The translations under genes were made by a program, and so were the position numbers. 64,000 bases of DNA. Source: JAATFS01 sp037145635. GTDB lineage: Bacteria; Pseudomonadota; Gammaproteobacteria; Xanthomonadales; Xanthomonadaceae. The notes below the pieces were generated by a model. It was not told where the DNA came from and searched no databases. It saw only the letters and a program-made list of their open reading frames with translations. The stretch is from NCBI GenBank assembly GCA_037145635.1, contig JBBCXB010000004.1, positions 310,001 through 374,000 of the forward strand. Direction: 5' to 3'. Shown here piece by piece: positions 1 through 9,448 of the stretch (position 1 is its first letter; each line of letters starts with the position of its first letter).

Positions 1-8
1 GGTGCACG

Positions 9-890
9 ATGAAGCGCGGTTCCCTGGCCGGCTGGATCTTCGCCGGGCCGGCGCTGCTGGTGCTCGGCATGTTCTTCGGCGTGCCGGTGCTGGCGGCCCT
101 GGTGCTCAGCGTCACCGACTTCGACCTCTACGCCCTGGCCGACAGCGGCCACCTGCGCTTCGTCGGGCTCGGCAACTACATCGACCTGCTGCAGACGCCG
201 CTGTTCTGGAAATCGCTGTGGAACACCACGTACTTCGTGATCCTCGGCGTGCCGATGTCGATCATGGTCTCGCTCGGCGCGGCGATGCTGCTCAATGCCA
301 AGACCGCGCGGTTCAAGGCCCTGTTCCGCACCGCGCTGTTCGCGCCGGTGGTCACCACCCTGGTCGCGGTGGCGGTGATCTGGCGCTACCTGTTCCACAT
401 CAAGTACGGCCTGGTGAACTGGGGCCTGGGCCACCTCGGCATCGGCCCGATCGACTGGCTGGGCGACCCGGACTGGGCGATGCCGACGATCATGCTGTTC
501 GCGGTGTGGAAGAACTTCGGCTACAACATGGTGATCTTCATCGCCGGGCTGCAGGGCATCCCGCAGGACCTGTACGAGGCCGCGCGCATCGACGGCGCCT
601 CGAAGTGGAAGCAGTTCCTGCACATCACCCTGCCGATGCTGGGCCCGGTGCTGATGGTGGTCGGCGTGATCACCATCTCCGGCTATTTCCAGCTGTTCGC
701 CGAACCCTACGTGATGACCCGCGGCGACCCCCTGCAGAGCACCGTGAGCGTGCTGTACTTCATGTTCGAGGAGGGCTTCAAGTGGTGGAACCTCGGCCGC
801 GCGTCGGCGGTGGCGTTCCTGCTGTTCCTCATCATCCTGGCGGTGACCACCGTCATGCTGCGCATCGGGCGCAAGAAGGACCTGGTATGA
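9..890 (+). CDS. Sugar ABC transporter permease, MalF/UgpA type
   Basis: Inner-membrane permease subunit of a carbohydrate ABC importer (binding-protein-dependent transport, inner membrane component). The 293-residue product has about six hydrophobic helices. It carries the EAA loop that docks on the ATPase at about residues 189-212 (EAARIDGAS, then LPML). Its stop overlaps the next permease gene by 4 bases (ATGA), so the two are translationally coupled and form the usual heterodimer. No ATPase or solute-binding protein gene lies downstream; the binding protein is probably just upstream of the window, and a shared MsmX/UgpC-type ATPase may serve it. The substrate cannot be read from sequence. 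The family call is firm; the subtype is inferred from length and order. Confidence 0.93.
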   Translation: MKRGSLAGWIFAGPALLVLGMFFGVPVLAALVLSVTDFDLYALADSGHLRFVGLGNYIDLLQTPLFWKSLWNTTYFVILGVPMSIMVSLGAAMLLNAKTARFKALFRTALFAPVVTTLVAVAVIWRYLFHIKYGLVNWGLGHLGIGPIDWLGDPDWAMPTIMLFAVWKNFGYNMVIFIAGLQGIPQDLYEAARIDGASKWKQFLHITLPMLGPVLMVVGVITISGYFQLFAEPYVMTRGDPLQSTVSVLYFMFEEGFKWWNLGRASAVAFLLFLIILAVTTVMLRIGRKKDLV

Positions 891-1723
891 GTCGAGACGT
901 AGGCGAGTCGCGCTGGAACGCCGCGCTGGTCAATGGCGGCCTGGTGCTGCTGGCGGTGGTCAGCCTGGCGCCGCTGCTGTGGATGCTGGCGGTCTCGTTC
1001 ATGCCCACCGGCGAGGCCAGCCGCTTTCCGCCGCCGCTGCTGCCCTCGGCGCCGACCACCGCCAACTACCACGAGCTGTTCGAGCGCACCGGCATGGCCA
1101 GCAACTTCGCCAACAGCCTGCTGGTGTCGCTGGCGATCACGCTGGGTTCGCTGCTGATCAACACGCTGGCCGGCTATGCGTTCGCCAAGCTGCGCTTCGC
1201 CGGTCGCGAGCGGGTCTTCCAGATCCTGCTCGCGGCGCTGGTGATCCCGGCGCAGGTGGCGATGCTGCCGCTGTTCCTGCTGATGAAGCAGCTGCACCTG
1301 GTCAACAGCTTCGGCGGGGTGGTGGTGCCGGCGCTGGCCTCGGTGTTCGGCATCTTCCTGGTGCGGCAGTACGCGCGCAGCATCCCGGACGAGCTGCTCG
1401 AGGCCGCGCGCATCGACGGGGCCGGCGAGATGCGCATCTTCTTCCAGATCGTGCTGCCGATGCTGAAGCCGGTCCTGGTCACCCTGACCATCTTCACCTT
1501 CATGGGCGCGTGGAACGACTTCATGTGGCCGTTGATCGTGCTGACCGACCAGGAGCACTACACGCTGCCGGTGGCGCTGGCGACGCTGTCGCGCGAGCAC
1601 ATCATGGACGTGGAGCTGATGATGGCCGGCGCGGTGGTGACCGTCATCCCGGTCCTGCTATTGTTCCTGGCGCTGCAGCGTTACTACATCCAAGGCCTGC
1701 TTCTGGGGAGCGTCAAGGGGTGA
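887..1723 (+). CDS. Sugar ABC transporter permease, MalG/UgpE type
   Basis: Second permease subunit of the same importer, 278 residues. The ATG at 887 overlaps the previous stop as ATGA. The open frame runs further upstream, but that part is only the out-of-frame shadow of the first permease. An N-terminal helix, a proline-rich periplasmic stretch and five further helices are visible. The EAA loop lies at about residues 172-195 (EAARIDGAGEM, then LPML). Its stop overlaps the GTG start of the next gene at 1720, so the operon continues without a gap. Likely moves an oligosaccharide or its breakdown product; the substrate is unknown. Confidence 0.93.
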   Translation: MSRDVGESRWNAALVNGGLVLLAVVSLAPLLWMLAVSFMPTGEASRFPPPLLPSAPTTANYHELFERTGMASNFANSLLVSLAITLGSLLINTLAGYAFAKLRFAGRERVFQILLAALVIPAQVAMLPLFLLMKQLHLVNSFGGVVVPALASVFGIFLVRQYARSIPDELLEAARIDGAGEMRIFFQIVLPMLKPVLVTLTIFTFMGAWNDFMWPLIVLTDQEHYTLPVALATLSREHIMDVELMMAGAVVTVIPVLLLFLALQRYYIQGLLLGSVKG

Positions 1724-4700
1724 AGTCGATCGTCCTCGTATTGCTGGGAATGGCGGGCGCCGCGGGTGCCCAGGCGGCCGAGCCCGAGGCCCGGGTGCTG
1801 GACGGCTTCAACGACGTCGCGCCCTGGCGGCTGGTGGTGTCCAACCAGGTCAGCGGCTCGCTGCGCCCGGTGGCCACCCCCAGCGGCGGCCACGCGCTGT
1901 GCCTGGACTACGATTTCAACGGCGTGTCCGGCTACGTCGGCATCCGCCGTACGCTGCCGATCAGCTATCCGGAGAACTACAAGTTCTCGTTCGCCGTGCG
2001 CGGCGACTCGCCGTCCAACGACCTGCAGTTCAAGCTGCTCGATGCCAGCGGCGACAACGTGTGGTGGGTCAACCGTCCCGGCTTCGCCTTCCCCAGGAAC
2101 TGGACCACGGTCGAGTACCGCAAGCGCCACATCGACAAGGCCTGGGGTCCCGGCGCCGAACGCCAGCTGCGCAGCAGCACCGATGTCGAGTTCACCATCT
2201 ACAACAAGGTCGGTGGCAAGGGCACGGTGTGCTTCGACCGGCTGGCGCTGACCCCGCTGCCGCCGGAAGACACCTCGCCGCTGCACGCGGCCGTGATCAC
2301 CGACACCGCCCCGGCGCTGGAACAGCGCCTGGCCGACGGCAAGCCGGACACCTTCTGGCTCAGCGGCGGCGTCAAGCAGCAGACCGTGACGCTGGACCTG
2401 GGCAAGGTGCGCGAGTTCGGCGGCGCCACCGTGAACTGGGTACCCGGCCTGGAGGCCTCGCGGTACAGCGTGCGTGCCTCCGCCGATGGCCGCGGCTGGC
2501 GCGACCTGCGCAGCGTGGTCGCCGGCGCCGGCGGCATCCACTGGCTGGCGTTGCCCGAGACCGAGGCCCGCTACCTGCGCTTCGACCTGCAGGACGGCCC
2601 GAACTGGCGCTACGGCATCAAGGAGATCGAGCTGCAGCCGCTGGCCTTCGCCGCCACCCCCAACGACTTCGTCAAGTCGGTGGCCGCGCATTTCCCGCGC
2701 GGCACGTTCCCGCGCGGCTTCTCGGGCGAGCAGCCGTACTGGACCCTGCTCGGCCTGGACGGCGGTACCGAGCAGGGCCTGATCGGCGAGGACGGCGCGG
2801 TGGAGGTGGCCAAGGCCGGCTTCAGCATCGAGCCGTTCGTGCTGATGGACGGTAAGACCCTGCTGCGCTGGGCCGACGTGAGCGGCGAGCAGAGCCTGCA
2901 GGACGACTACCTGCCGATCCCCAGCGTGGACTGGCACCACGACGCCCTCAACCTGCGCGTGACCGCGTTCGTGCAGGGCACGCCGGAGCAGGCGCAGCTG
3001 GTGGCGCGCTACCGGCTCAGCAACACCGGCAAGACGCCGCGCGACTTCACCCTGGCGCTGGCGATGCGGCCGTTCCAGGTCAACCCGCCGTCGCAGTTCC
3101 TCAACACCCAGGGCGGCATCAGCCGGATCGAGCAGCTGGCGGTGGCCGGGAGCCAGGTCAGCGTCAACGGCCAGCCGCGCGTGTTCGCCGCGCAGGCCCC
3201 CGACGCCGCCTTCGCCACCGCCTTCGACAGCGGGATGGACGTCACCCGGCTCGGCGGCACGCCGCCGGCCACCACCCAGGTCAAGGACGCGACCGGCCTG
3301 GCCTCCGGCGCGCTGCTGTATCGCTGGCACCTGGCGCCGGGCGAGAGCCGCGAGGTGGCGCTGGTGGTACCGCAGACCGGCGCGGCGCAGCCGCCCGCCG
3401 GCTTCGACGCCGAGCGCGCGCAGCAGCAGGTCGCGCAGATGTGGCGCGACAAGCTCGACCGCGTGCGCATCGACGTGCCGGCCGAGGGCAAGCCGGTGGT
3501 GGACACCCTGCGCACCGCGCTGGCGCACATGCTGATCTCGCGCATCGGGCCGCGCCTGCAGCCCGGCACGCGTTCGTACTCGCGCAGCTGGATCCGCGAT
3601 GGCGCGATGATCTCCGAAGGCCTGCTGCGGCTCGGGCGCGAAGACGTGGTGCGCGAGTACGTGGACTGGTTCGCGCCGTTCCAGTTCGCCAACGGCATGG
3701 TGCCGTGCTGCGTGGACGACCGCGGCAGCGATCCGGTGCCGGAAAACGACAGCCACGGCGAGCTGATCTACAACATCGCCGAGTACTACCGCTACACCGG
3801 CGACCGGGCCTTCGTGGAGCGGATGTGGCCGCATGTGCTCGGCGCGTTCGACTACATGGACCAGTTGCGCCTGAGCGAGCGCACCGAGGCCAACTTCATG
3901 GTCAACGCCGCGTTCTACGGCATGATGCCGGTGTCGATCAGCCACGAGGGCTATTCGGCCAAGCCGGTGCATTCCTACTGGGACGACTTCTGGGCGCTGC
4001 GCGGCTACAAGGACGCGGTCGCGCTGGCCACGGCGCTGGACCACGCCGACCAGCTGCCTCGCTTCACGGCCGCGCGCGACGAGTTCGCCAGCGACCTGGA
4101 CGCCTCGCTGAGGGCGGCGGTGCGCAACCACGCGATCGACTACCTGCCGGGGTCGGCCGAGCTCGGCGACTTCGACGCCACCTCGACCACGATCGCGCTG
4201 GCGCCGGGCGGCGAGCAGACCCGGCTGCCGCCGGACCTGCTCGGCAACACCTTCGAACGCTACTGGCAGCAGTTCGTCGCGCGCCGCGACGGGAAGCGCG
4301 AATGGAAGGACTACACGCCCTACGAGTGGCGCAACGTCGCGGCCTTCGTCCGCCTGGGCTGGCGCGAGCGTGCCTGGGACGCCACCGCGTTCTTCTTCCG
4401 CGATCGCGCGCCGCAGGCCTGGAACCAGTGGGCCGAGGTGGTCTCGCGGACCCCGCGCACGCCGTTCTTCGTCGGCGACCTGCCGCACGCCTGGGTGGCT
4501 TCGGACTTCGTGCGCTCGGTGCTGGACATGTTCGCCTATGTGCGCGAATCGGACGACAGCCTGGTCGTCGCCGCGGGCACGCCGGTGCGCTGGTTCGAAG
4601 GGCAGGGCATCGCCCTCGGCGATCTGCGTACGCCTTACGGACGGCTGAGCTACTCGCTGCGTCGCAGCGACAAGCGCCTGGACCTGCGGATCGAGCCGGG

Positions 4701-4884
4701 CCTGGTGCTGCCTGCCGGTGGTGTGGTGCTGCCATGGCCGTATCCCGGCGAGCCGGGCAAGGCCACCGTCAACGGCGAACCGGCGGCGTGGGAGAACGGC
4801 GAGCTGCACATCCGCCAGGTACCGGCGAGCGTGCAGATCGAGGTGCCCGGCGCAGTGCGTCGCGCCGAACGCAAGGCGCAATGA
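1720..4884 (+). CDS. Secreted discoidin-domain protein with (alpha/alpha)6-barrel-like C-terminus
   Basis: 1054 residues from a GTG at 1720 that overlaps the permease stop. A signal peptide ending near AQAAEP predicts export. Visible modules in order: a carbohydrate-binding-like beta domain (about 27-177), an F5/8-type C (discoidin) domain (about 187-307), a beta-rich linker, and from about residue 590 a helix-rich region resembling six-hairpin glycosidases (SRSWIRDGAM, ENDSHGELIYN, WDDFWALRGY). The acidic and aromatic residues in that last region are what a sugar-cleaving or sugar-binding enzyme would show, but I cannot assign a glycoside hydrolase family. Its place directly after two sugar permeases suggests it releases the imported sugar outside the inner membrane. 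Activity is inferred. Confidence 0.75.
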   Translation: MKSIVLVLLGMAGAAGAQAAEPEARVLDGFNDVAPWRLVVSNQVSGSLRPVATPSGGHALCLDYDFNGVSGYVGIRRTLPISYPENYKFSFAVRGDSPSNDLQFKLLDASGDNVWWVNRPGFAFPRNWTTVEYRKRHIDKAWGPGAERQLRSSTDVEFTIYNKVGGKGTVCFDRLALTPLPPEDTSPLHAAVITDTAPALEQRLADGKPDTFWLSGGVKQQTVTLDLGKVREFGGATVNWVPGLEASRYSVRASADGRGWRDLRSVVAGAGGIHWLALPETEARYLRFDLQDGPNWRYGIKEIELQPLAFAATPNDFVKSVAAHFPRGTFPRGFSGEQPYWTLLGLDGGTEQGLIGEDGAVEVAKAGFSIEPFVLMDGKTLLRWADVSGEQSLQDDYLPIPSVDWHHDALNLRVTAFVQGTPEQAQLVARYRLSNTGKTPRDFTLALAMRPFQVNPPSQFLNTQGGISRIEQLAVAGSQVSVNGQPRVFAAQAPDAAFATAFDSGMDVTRLGGTPPATTQVKDATGLASGALLYRWHLAPGESREVALVVPQTGAAQPPAGFDAERAQQQVAQMWRDKLDRVRIDVPAEGKPVVDTLRTALAHMLISRIGPRLQPGTRSYSRSWIRDGAMISEGLLRLGREDVVREYVDWFAPFQFANGMVPCCVDDRGSDPVPENDSHGELIYNIAEYYRYTGDRAFVERMWPHVLGAFDYMDQLRLSERTEANFMVNAAFYGMMPVSISHEGYSAKPVHSYWDDFWALRGYKDAVALATALDHADQLPRFTAARDEFASDLDASLRAAVRNHAIDYLPGSAELGDFDATSTTIALAPGGEQTRLPPDLLGNTFERYWQQFVARRDGKREWKDYTPYEWRNVAAFVRLGWRERAWDATAFFFRDRAPQAWNQWAEVVSRTPRTPFFVGDLPHAWVASDFVRSVLDMFAYVRESDDSLVVAAGTPVRWFEGQGIALGDLRTPYGRLSYSLRRSDKRLDLRIEPGLVLPAGGVVLPWPYPGEPGKATVNGEPAAWENGELHIRQVPASVQIEVPGAVRRAERKAQ

Positions 4885-5822
4885 GCGCGCCGCGCCGGCG
4901 TGCCGCGGCGGCTCGCAGCCGTTGCCGGCTGGCGGCGTGGGGTCTGGCCGCCGGCCTGGCGGTCCTGCCGGCCGGTGCGTCGGCCGGGCCGCCGCCGGTG
5001 GGCGCGATCGTCGCCGGACAGGCGCCCCCGGCGACCGCGGCCGACGCGGAGATGTCGCTGGTCACCCTGAACCTGCATCACGACCGCGAGGACTGGCCGT
5101 CCCGGCGCGAATACATCGCGCGCGAACTGGCCCGCCTGCGGCCGGACGTGGTCGCACTGCAGGAGGTCATCGAGCGCGAGGGCGTGCCCAACCAGGCGGC
5201 CTGGCTGGCGTCGCGCCTGGGCTACGACTACGAATTCGCCTCGGTGGACCCGATCGGCGCGCCCAAGCGCTACGGCAACGCGCTGCTGACCCGGCGCCCG
5301 GTCGCGGCGCGCCACCAGCGGCTGCTGCAGCCGCTCGGCGACTACCGCGTGGCCGCGCACCTGCGCGTGGACATCCAGGGGCGGCCGGTCAACGTCTACG
5401 TCACCCACCTCAACGAGCGCTCCGACGCGCGCGGCACCGCGATCCGCACGCGCCAGGTCGCCGACCTGCTGCGCTTCATCGCCGCTACCGACGACGGCGC
5501 ACCGGTGGTCATCGCCGGGGATTTCAACAGCGCCGCCGACGCGATCGACCTGGAGGCGCTGCGCAAGGGCTACGGCGACAGCTACGGCAGCGTGCACAGC
5601 GATCCGGACGTGGTCGTCAGCACCCTGAACATGGAGCGCTATCCGAAGCCGCGGCGGATCGACCACGTGTTCTTCCAGCAGCAGCGCCTGCTGGCGCGCG
5701 AGGCGCGCCTGATCTTCGACCAGCCCTACGCCGCGGGGCGCTGGGCCTCCGACCACTACGGCATCTGGACGCGCCTGCAGTTCGCGCCCGGCACGCCCGC
5801 GCCCGGCGGCGCGCCGCCCTGA
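4881..5822 (+). CDS. Exported endonuclease/exonuclease/phosphatase-fold protein
   Basis: 313 residues from ATG 4881, overlapping the preceding stop by 4 bases. The first 35 or so residues are Arg-rich then hydrophobic, which fits a signal peptide (possibly Tat-like), so the enzyme is probably periplasmic. All core motifs of the metal-dependent EEP superfamily are present: an N in TLNLH, LQEV (Glu near 93), GDFNS (near 212), RRIDHVFF (near 257) and SDHYGIW (near 290). The superfamily includes DNases, sphingomyelinases and phosphodiesterases, and the sequence does not say which substrate is used. As last gene of a sugar-uptake operon, removal of a phosphate or phosphodiester from an extracellular glycoconjugate is a reasonable guess. 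Confidence 0.85.
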   Translation: MSAPRRRAAAARSRCRLAAWGLAAGLAVLPAGASAGPPPVGAIVAGQAPPATAADAEMSLVTLNLHHDREDWPSRREYIARELARLRPDVVALQEVIEREGVPNQAAWLASRLGYDYEFASVDPIGAPKRYGNALLTRRPVAARHQRLLQPLGDYRVAAHLRVDIQGRPVNVYVTHLNERSDARGTAIRTRQVADLLRFIAATDDGAPVVIAGDFNSAADAIDLEALRKGYGDSYGSVHSDPDVVVSTLNMERYPKPRRIDHVFFQQQRLLAREARLIFDQPYAAGRWASDHYGIWTRLQFAPGTPAPGGAPP

Positions 5823-5938
5823 CGCGCGGCCCCTGGCGGCGCGGCCGGGAGGGCGCGCGTCGCCAGGGCGACCGGCATAGCTACGGACGACGGCGCCGCG
5901 GCATGGCCGCGGCGCGCGGTCGCTTCGGACCGTGCGCC

Positions 5939-7165
5939 TCAGCCCTGCAGCTTGTGGAAGATCTGCAGGCCGGCCAGCCAGACGCCGGCCATGCTGCCGA
6001 CGTTGGTGAGCAGGAACGTCAGCACCACCCGCGAGACCCGGTTGCGGTACCAGCCGCGCAGGCTCTGCGCGTCGTCGCGCAGGGTCAGGAAATCGCCGTA
6101 CTCGGGCTTGCGCATGTGCACCTCCACCAGCGCGGCGAAGGCGCCGGTCGGCACGCTCAGCCGGAACGGCTTGAACGGCGCCACCACCGCGGCGGTGAGG
6201 ATGCTGAGCGGATGGCTGCCGGCCAGCAGGCAGCCGAGCGCCGCCAGCCCGCCGGTGTACATTGCCCACTGCAGCAGCAGGTCGGTGCCCATCGCCATGC
6301 CGCCGCGCCAGAAGCCCACCGCGATGCCGGCGATGACCACGGTCAGGATGCCCAGCGTCAACCACGGGACGCGCTTCTTGGTGTGCACGTGCTCCAGCGA
6401 CTCGCGCAGCGGGCCGGGCGCCTCGGTGTCGGTTTCCAGGTGGCGCGCCAGCCCGGCCAGGTGCCCGGCGCCGACCACCGCCAGCACCTCGCGCTGGCCG
6501 CCGCCGGCCTCCTCGCGCAGGCGCGTGGCCATGTAGCGGTCGCGCTCGGCGATGATCGTCTCGTACAGCTCCGGGCTCTCGCTGGCGAAGTCGCCGAAGC
6601 TCGCCTCCAGCATGTCGCCCTGCTTGAGCTTCTCGATCTCGGCCTCGCCGACCTCGTCGGCCGCGAACAGGCCGGTGAGCAGCCCGCCGCCGAGCTTGAG
6701 CTTGCCGAAGAAACCGAGCCGGCTCGACGCGCGCTTGAAGGTCAGCCCGACCTCGCGGTCGATCAGGTGCACCGGCAGCCCGCGCTCGCGCGCCAGGTGC
6801 ACGGCCTGCTTGAGCTCGGCGCCGGGCTCGATGCCGAGCTGCTTGGCCAGCCGGCGCTGGTAGGCGGCCAGCGCCAGGTTGGCGGCGAACAGCGCCACGC
6901 GGCCCTTGCGGATGACCTGGACCAGGTCCAGCCGTGCCAGCGCATCCGGGTCGGACAGGGCCTGCAGGCGCTGCGCGTCCAGTTCCACCGCCACCGCGTC
7001 GTAGTGCCCGCTCGCGATCGCGCGCTCCACCGCGGCCACGCTGGCCAGCGACACGTGGGCGGTGCCGAGCAGGGTGTAGCGAACGCCGTCGCGCTCCACG
7101 ATGCGGTAGGGCTGCCCGGAAAGGGTGTCGTCCGCCGGCAGGGCGGGGGAGGTCGGTTCGGTCAT
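5939..7165 (-). CDS. TraB/PrgY-family membrane protein
   Basis: 408 residues. The N-terminal soluble part matches the TraB family (named for PrgY, which limits pheromone in enterococci, with homologues in many bacteria). It shows the GTAH motif at about residues 34-37, VELDAQR and the VVGAGHLAGL segment. The C-terminal third is hydrophobic (about 270-345 and 380-408), giving several membrane helices. TraB/GumN-like proteins share a fold with the metal-dependent erythromycin-esterase/Tiki clan and may be peptidases, but no activity is established for this branch. It is convergent with the phosphatase-fold gene to its left and not obviously in an operon. Confidence 0.85.
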   Translation of the reverse strand: MTEPTSPALPADDTLSGQPYRIVERDGVRYTLLGTAHVSLASVAAVERAIASGHYDAVAVELDAQRLQALSDPDALARLDLVQVIRKGRVALFAANLALAAYQRRLAKQLGIEPGAELKQAVHLARERGLPVHLIDREVGLTFKRASSRLGFFGKLKLGGGLLTGLFAADEVGEAEIEKLKQGDMLEASFGDFASESPELYETIIAERDRYMATRLREEAGGGQREVLAVVGAGHLAGLARHLETDTEAPGPLRESLEHVHTKKRVPWLTLGILTVVIAGIAVGFWRGGMAMGTDLLLQWAMYTGGLAALGCLLAGSHPLSILTAAVVAPFKPFRLSVPTGAFAALVEVHMRKPEYGDFLTLRDDAQSLRGWYRNRVSRVVLTFLLTNVGSMAGVWLAGLQIFHKLQG

Positions 7166-7350
7166 CGCTTCATTCTTCGGTAGGAGGGGCGCCGGTGGCG
7201 GGCCGGGCGGGGGCGACGGCAGGACGCGATCCGGCCCGGCCGCGGCGCCCGCGACCGGCCCGCGGTATGCCGGCGCGTGGGGGCGGCCCGGGGCGACGGC
7301 GGCCTGCTGCGCCGCCGCGGGCGTGGCTCATCGGATGGGCCACGCCGCGT

Positions 7351-8235
7351 TCAATCGATGTAGCGCTTGAGCAGGTCGCCGTAGGCGTCGATGCGGCGGT
7401 CGCGCAGGAACGGCCAGATCCGGCGCACGTGTTCGCTGCGCTGCAGGTCGACGTCGCACACCAGCACGGTCGGCTCGGTGCCGGCCTCGGCCACGAACTC
7501 GCCCTGTGGGCCGAGCACGTGGCTGTTGCCCCAGAAGCGGATGCCCGAGGCGCCCAGCGGCGACGGCTCGTGGCCGACGCGGTTGCACGACAGCACCGGC
7601 AGCCCGTTGGCGACCGCGTGGCCGCGGTGGCTCAGCACCCAGGCATCGCGCTGGCGGTCCTGCTCGGCCTGCTCGTCGTCGGGGTCCCAGCCGATCGCGG
7701 TGGGGTAGAGCAGCAGCTCGGCGCCGGCCAGCGCCATCAGGCGCGCCGCCTCCGGGTACCACTGGTCCCAGCACACCAGCACGCCGAGACGACCGACCGA
7801 GGTGTCGATCGGCCGGAAGCCGATGTCGCCCGGGGTGAAGTAGAACTTCTCGTAGAAGCCCGGATCGTCCGGGATGTGCATCTTGCGGTACTTGCCCAGC
7901 AGCGTGCCGTCCTTCTCCAGCACCACCGCGGTGTTGTGGTACAGGCCGGCGGCGCGGCGCTCGAACAGCGAACCCACGATCACCACGCCATGGCGCTTGG
8001 CCAGCGCGCCGAGGCGCTCGGTGCTGGGGCCGGGGATCGGCTCGGCCAGGTCGAACTCGCCGACCGACTCGTGCTGGCAGAAATACGCGCCGTTGTGCAG
8101 CTCCTGCAGCAGAACCAGCCGCGCGCCCTGCGCAGCGGCCTCGGCCACGCGCGATTCGATGACGGCGAGGTTGGCCTCGGCGTCGCCGTGGTTGCGCTCC
8201 TGGATCAGCGCGACGGGGAGAGTGTGACGGGTCAT
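7351..8235 (-). CDS. aguB: N-carbamoylputrescine amidase
   Basis: 294-residue member of the nitrilase/carbon-nitrogen hydrolase family. It hydrolyses N-carbamoylputrescine to putrescine, CO2 and ammonia, the last step of the agmatine route. The Glu-Lys-Cys triad is visible: E45 in LLQELHNG, K118 in GKYRKMHIP and C155 in VCWDQWYPE. The ATG at 8235 is chosen because the conserved family start (TLPVALIQ) follows directly; an in-frame start 20 codons upstream adds non-conserved residues. It lies 82 bases downstream of aguA on the same strand, so the two consecutive enzymes are probably co-transcribed. Confidence 0.95.
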   Translation of the reverse strand: MTRHTLPVALIQERNHGDAEANLAVIESRVAEAAAQGARLVLLQELHNGAYFCQHESVGEFDLAEPIPGPSTERLGALAKRHGVVIVGSLFERRAAGLYHNTAVVLEKDGTLLGKYRKMHIPDDPGFYEKFYFTPGDIGFRPIDTSVGRLGVLVCWDQWYPEAARLMALAGAELLLYPTAIGWDPDDEQAEQDRQRDAWVLSHRGHAVANGLPVLSCNRVGHEPSPLGASGIRFWGNSHVLGPQGEFVAEAGTEPTVLVCDVDLQRSEHVRRIWPFLRDRRIDAYGDLLKRYID

Positions 8236-8317
8236 GGAAAGCATCCGCGAAGAAGGCGCACAGGGTAGCGCGCCTTGCCGTAACGCCGGCCGCACGGGCC
8301 GGGAGGGAAGGGCGGCC

Positions 8318-9355
8318 TCAGGCCGCCAGCACGCCGGCCGGCAACTGCATCGTGAGGCAATGCAGGCTGCCGTTCTGCCAGATCAGCGGACGGCACGGCA
8401 CCGGCACGATCTCGCGCCCGGGGAAGGCCTGCGCGAGCACGGCCTGGGCCGCGGCATCGGCCGGGTCGCCGTAGGCCGGCATCAGCACCGCGCCGTTGAC
8501 GATCAGGAAGTTGACGTAGGACGCGGCGAGCCGGCGGCCGGCGTCCACGATCGGCTGCGCCCACGGCAGCACGAACAGCCGGTAGGGCCGGCCGTCGGCG
8601 GTACGCAGCGCCGCCAGTTCCGCGCCCATCGCCTGCAGCTCGCCGTAGTGCGAGTCTTCCGGCTGGTCGCAGCCCTGGTAGACGATGGCGTCGGCCGCGG
8701 CGAAGCGCGCCAGCGTGTCGACGTGCGCATCGGTGTCGTCGCCCTCGAGGTAGCCATGCTCCAGCCACAGCACGCGGTCCTGCGCCAGCCAGTCCGCCAG
8801 GTCCGCCGTCAGCGCGGCGCGCGTGCGCTGCGGATGGCGCTCGTGCAGGCACTGCCAGGTGGTCAGCAGGGTGCCCGCGCCGTCGGTGTCGATGGCGCCG
8901 CCCTCCAGCGCGAAGTCGATGCTCTGCAGGGCCGGCTGCGCGAACACGCCCGCCGCCTGCAGCGCGCCGATCAGCTGGTCGTCCAGGCTGGCCTCGAACT
9001 TGCCGCCCCACCCGGTGAACCGGAAGTCGAGCAGCCGGAACCCGCCCGGCTCGCGCCGCAGCGTGATCGGGCCGGAGTCGCGCAGCCAGGTGTCGTTGTA
9101 CGGCGCGACCACGAAGCGCACGCGTTCCATCGCCACCCGCGCCGAGCGCAGGCGCGCCTCGGCGTAGATCTGCAGGTCCTCGTCGGCCACGCACACCACC
9201 GCCGGCTCGAAACGGGTGAGGGCGGCGACCAGTGCGATGTAGGTCTCCTCCACCTCCGCCAGGCGCTCGGCCCAGTCGGTGTCCGCATGCGGCCAGGCGA
9301 TCAGGACGGCGGACTGGGGCTCCCACTCGGCGGGAAAACGGACTTTCTCGATCAT
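8318..9355 (-). CDS. aguA: Agmatine deiminase
   Basis: Converts agmatine to N-carbamoylputrescine plus ammonia. 345 residues from ATG 9355; an in-frame GTG at 9367 is an alternative start. Porphyromonas-type peptidyl-arginine deiminase family features are present: FPAEWEPQ near the N-terminus, NDTWLRDSGP, EGGAIDTDG, a catalytic His region (HGYLEGDDTD), and the nucleophile C333 in the C-terminal SLHCLTMQLP. It is upstream of aguB in a two-gene putrescine unit. No arginine decarboxylase gene is in this window, so the agmatine source is elsewhere or external. Confidence 0.95.
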   Translation of the reverse strand: MIEKVRFPAEWEPQSAVLIAWPHADTDWAERLAEVEETYIALVAALTRFEPAVVCVADEDLQIYAEARLRSARVAMERVRFVVAPYNDTWLRDSGPITLRREPGGFRLLDFRFTGWGGKFEASLDDQLIGALQAAGVFAQPALQSIDFALEGGAIDTDGAGTLLTTWQCLHERHPQRTRAALTADLADWLAQDRVLWLEHGYLEGDDTDAHVDTLARFAAADAIVYQGCDQPEDSHYGELQAMGAELAALRTADGRPYRLFVLPWAQPIVDAGRRLAASYVNFLIVNGAVLMPAYGDPADAAAQAVLAQAFPGREIVPVPCRPLIWQNGSLHCLTMQLPAGVLAA

Positions 9356-9448
9356 TGCAACCGGCACTCTGTCATGCCCGGACCGGGGCCGGGCGGAGGT
9401 GTTGAACGCCCGCGCGCGAGGCGCAGGCGCTTGCGGAGAAACCGCGCG

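Noticed and set aside
1684..4881. A 1065-codon open frame antisense to the discoidin protein gene
   Set aside because: His/Arg/Gln-rich, low-complexity translation typical of the complementary frame of a GC-rich gene; no ribosome-binding site or domain. The sense frame has signal peptide and domains.
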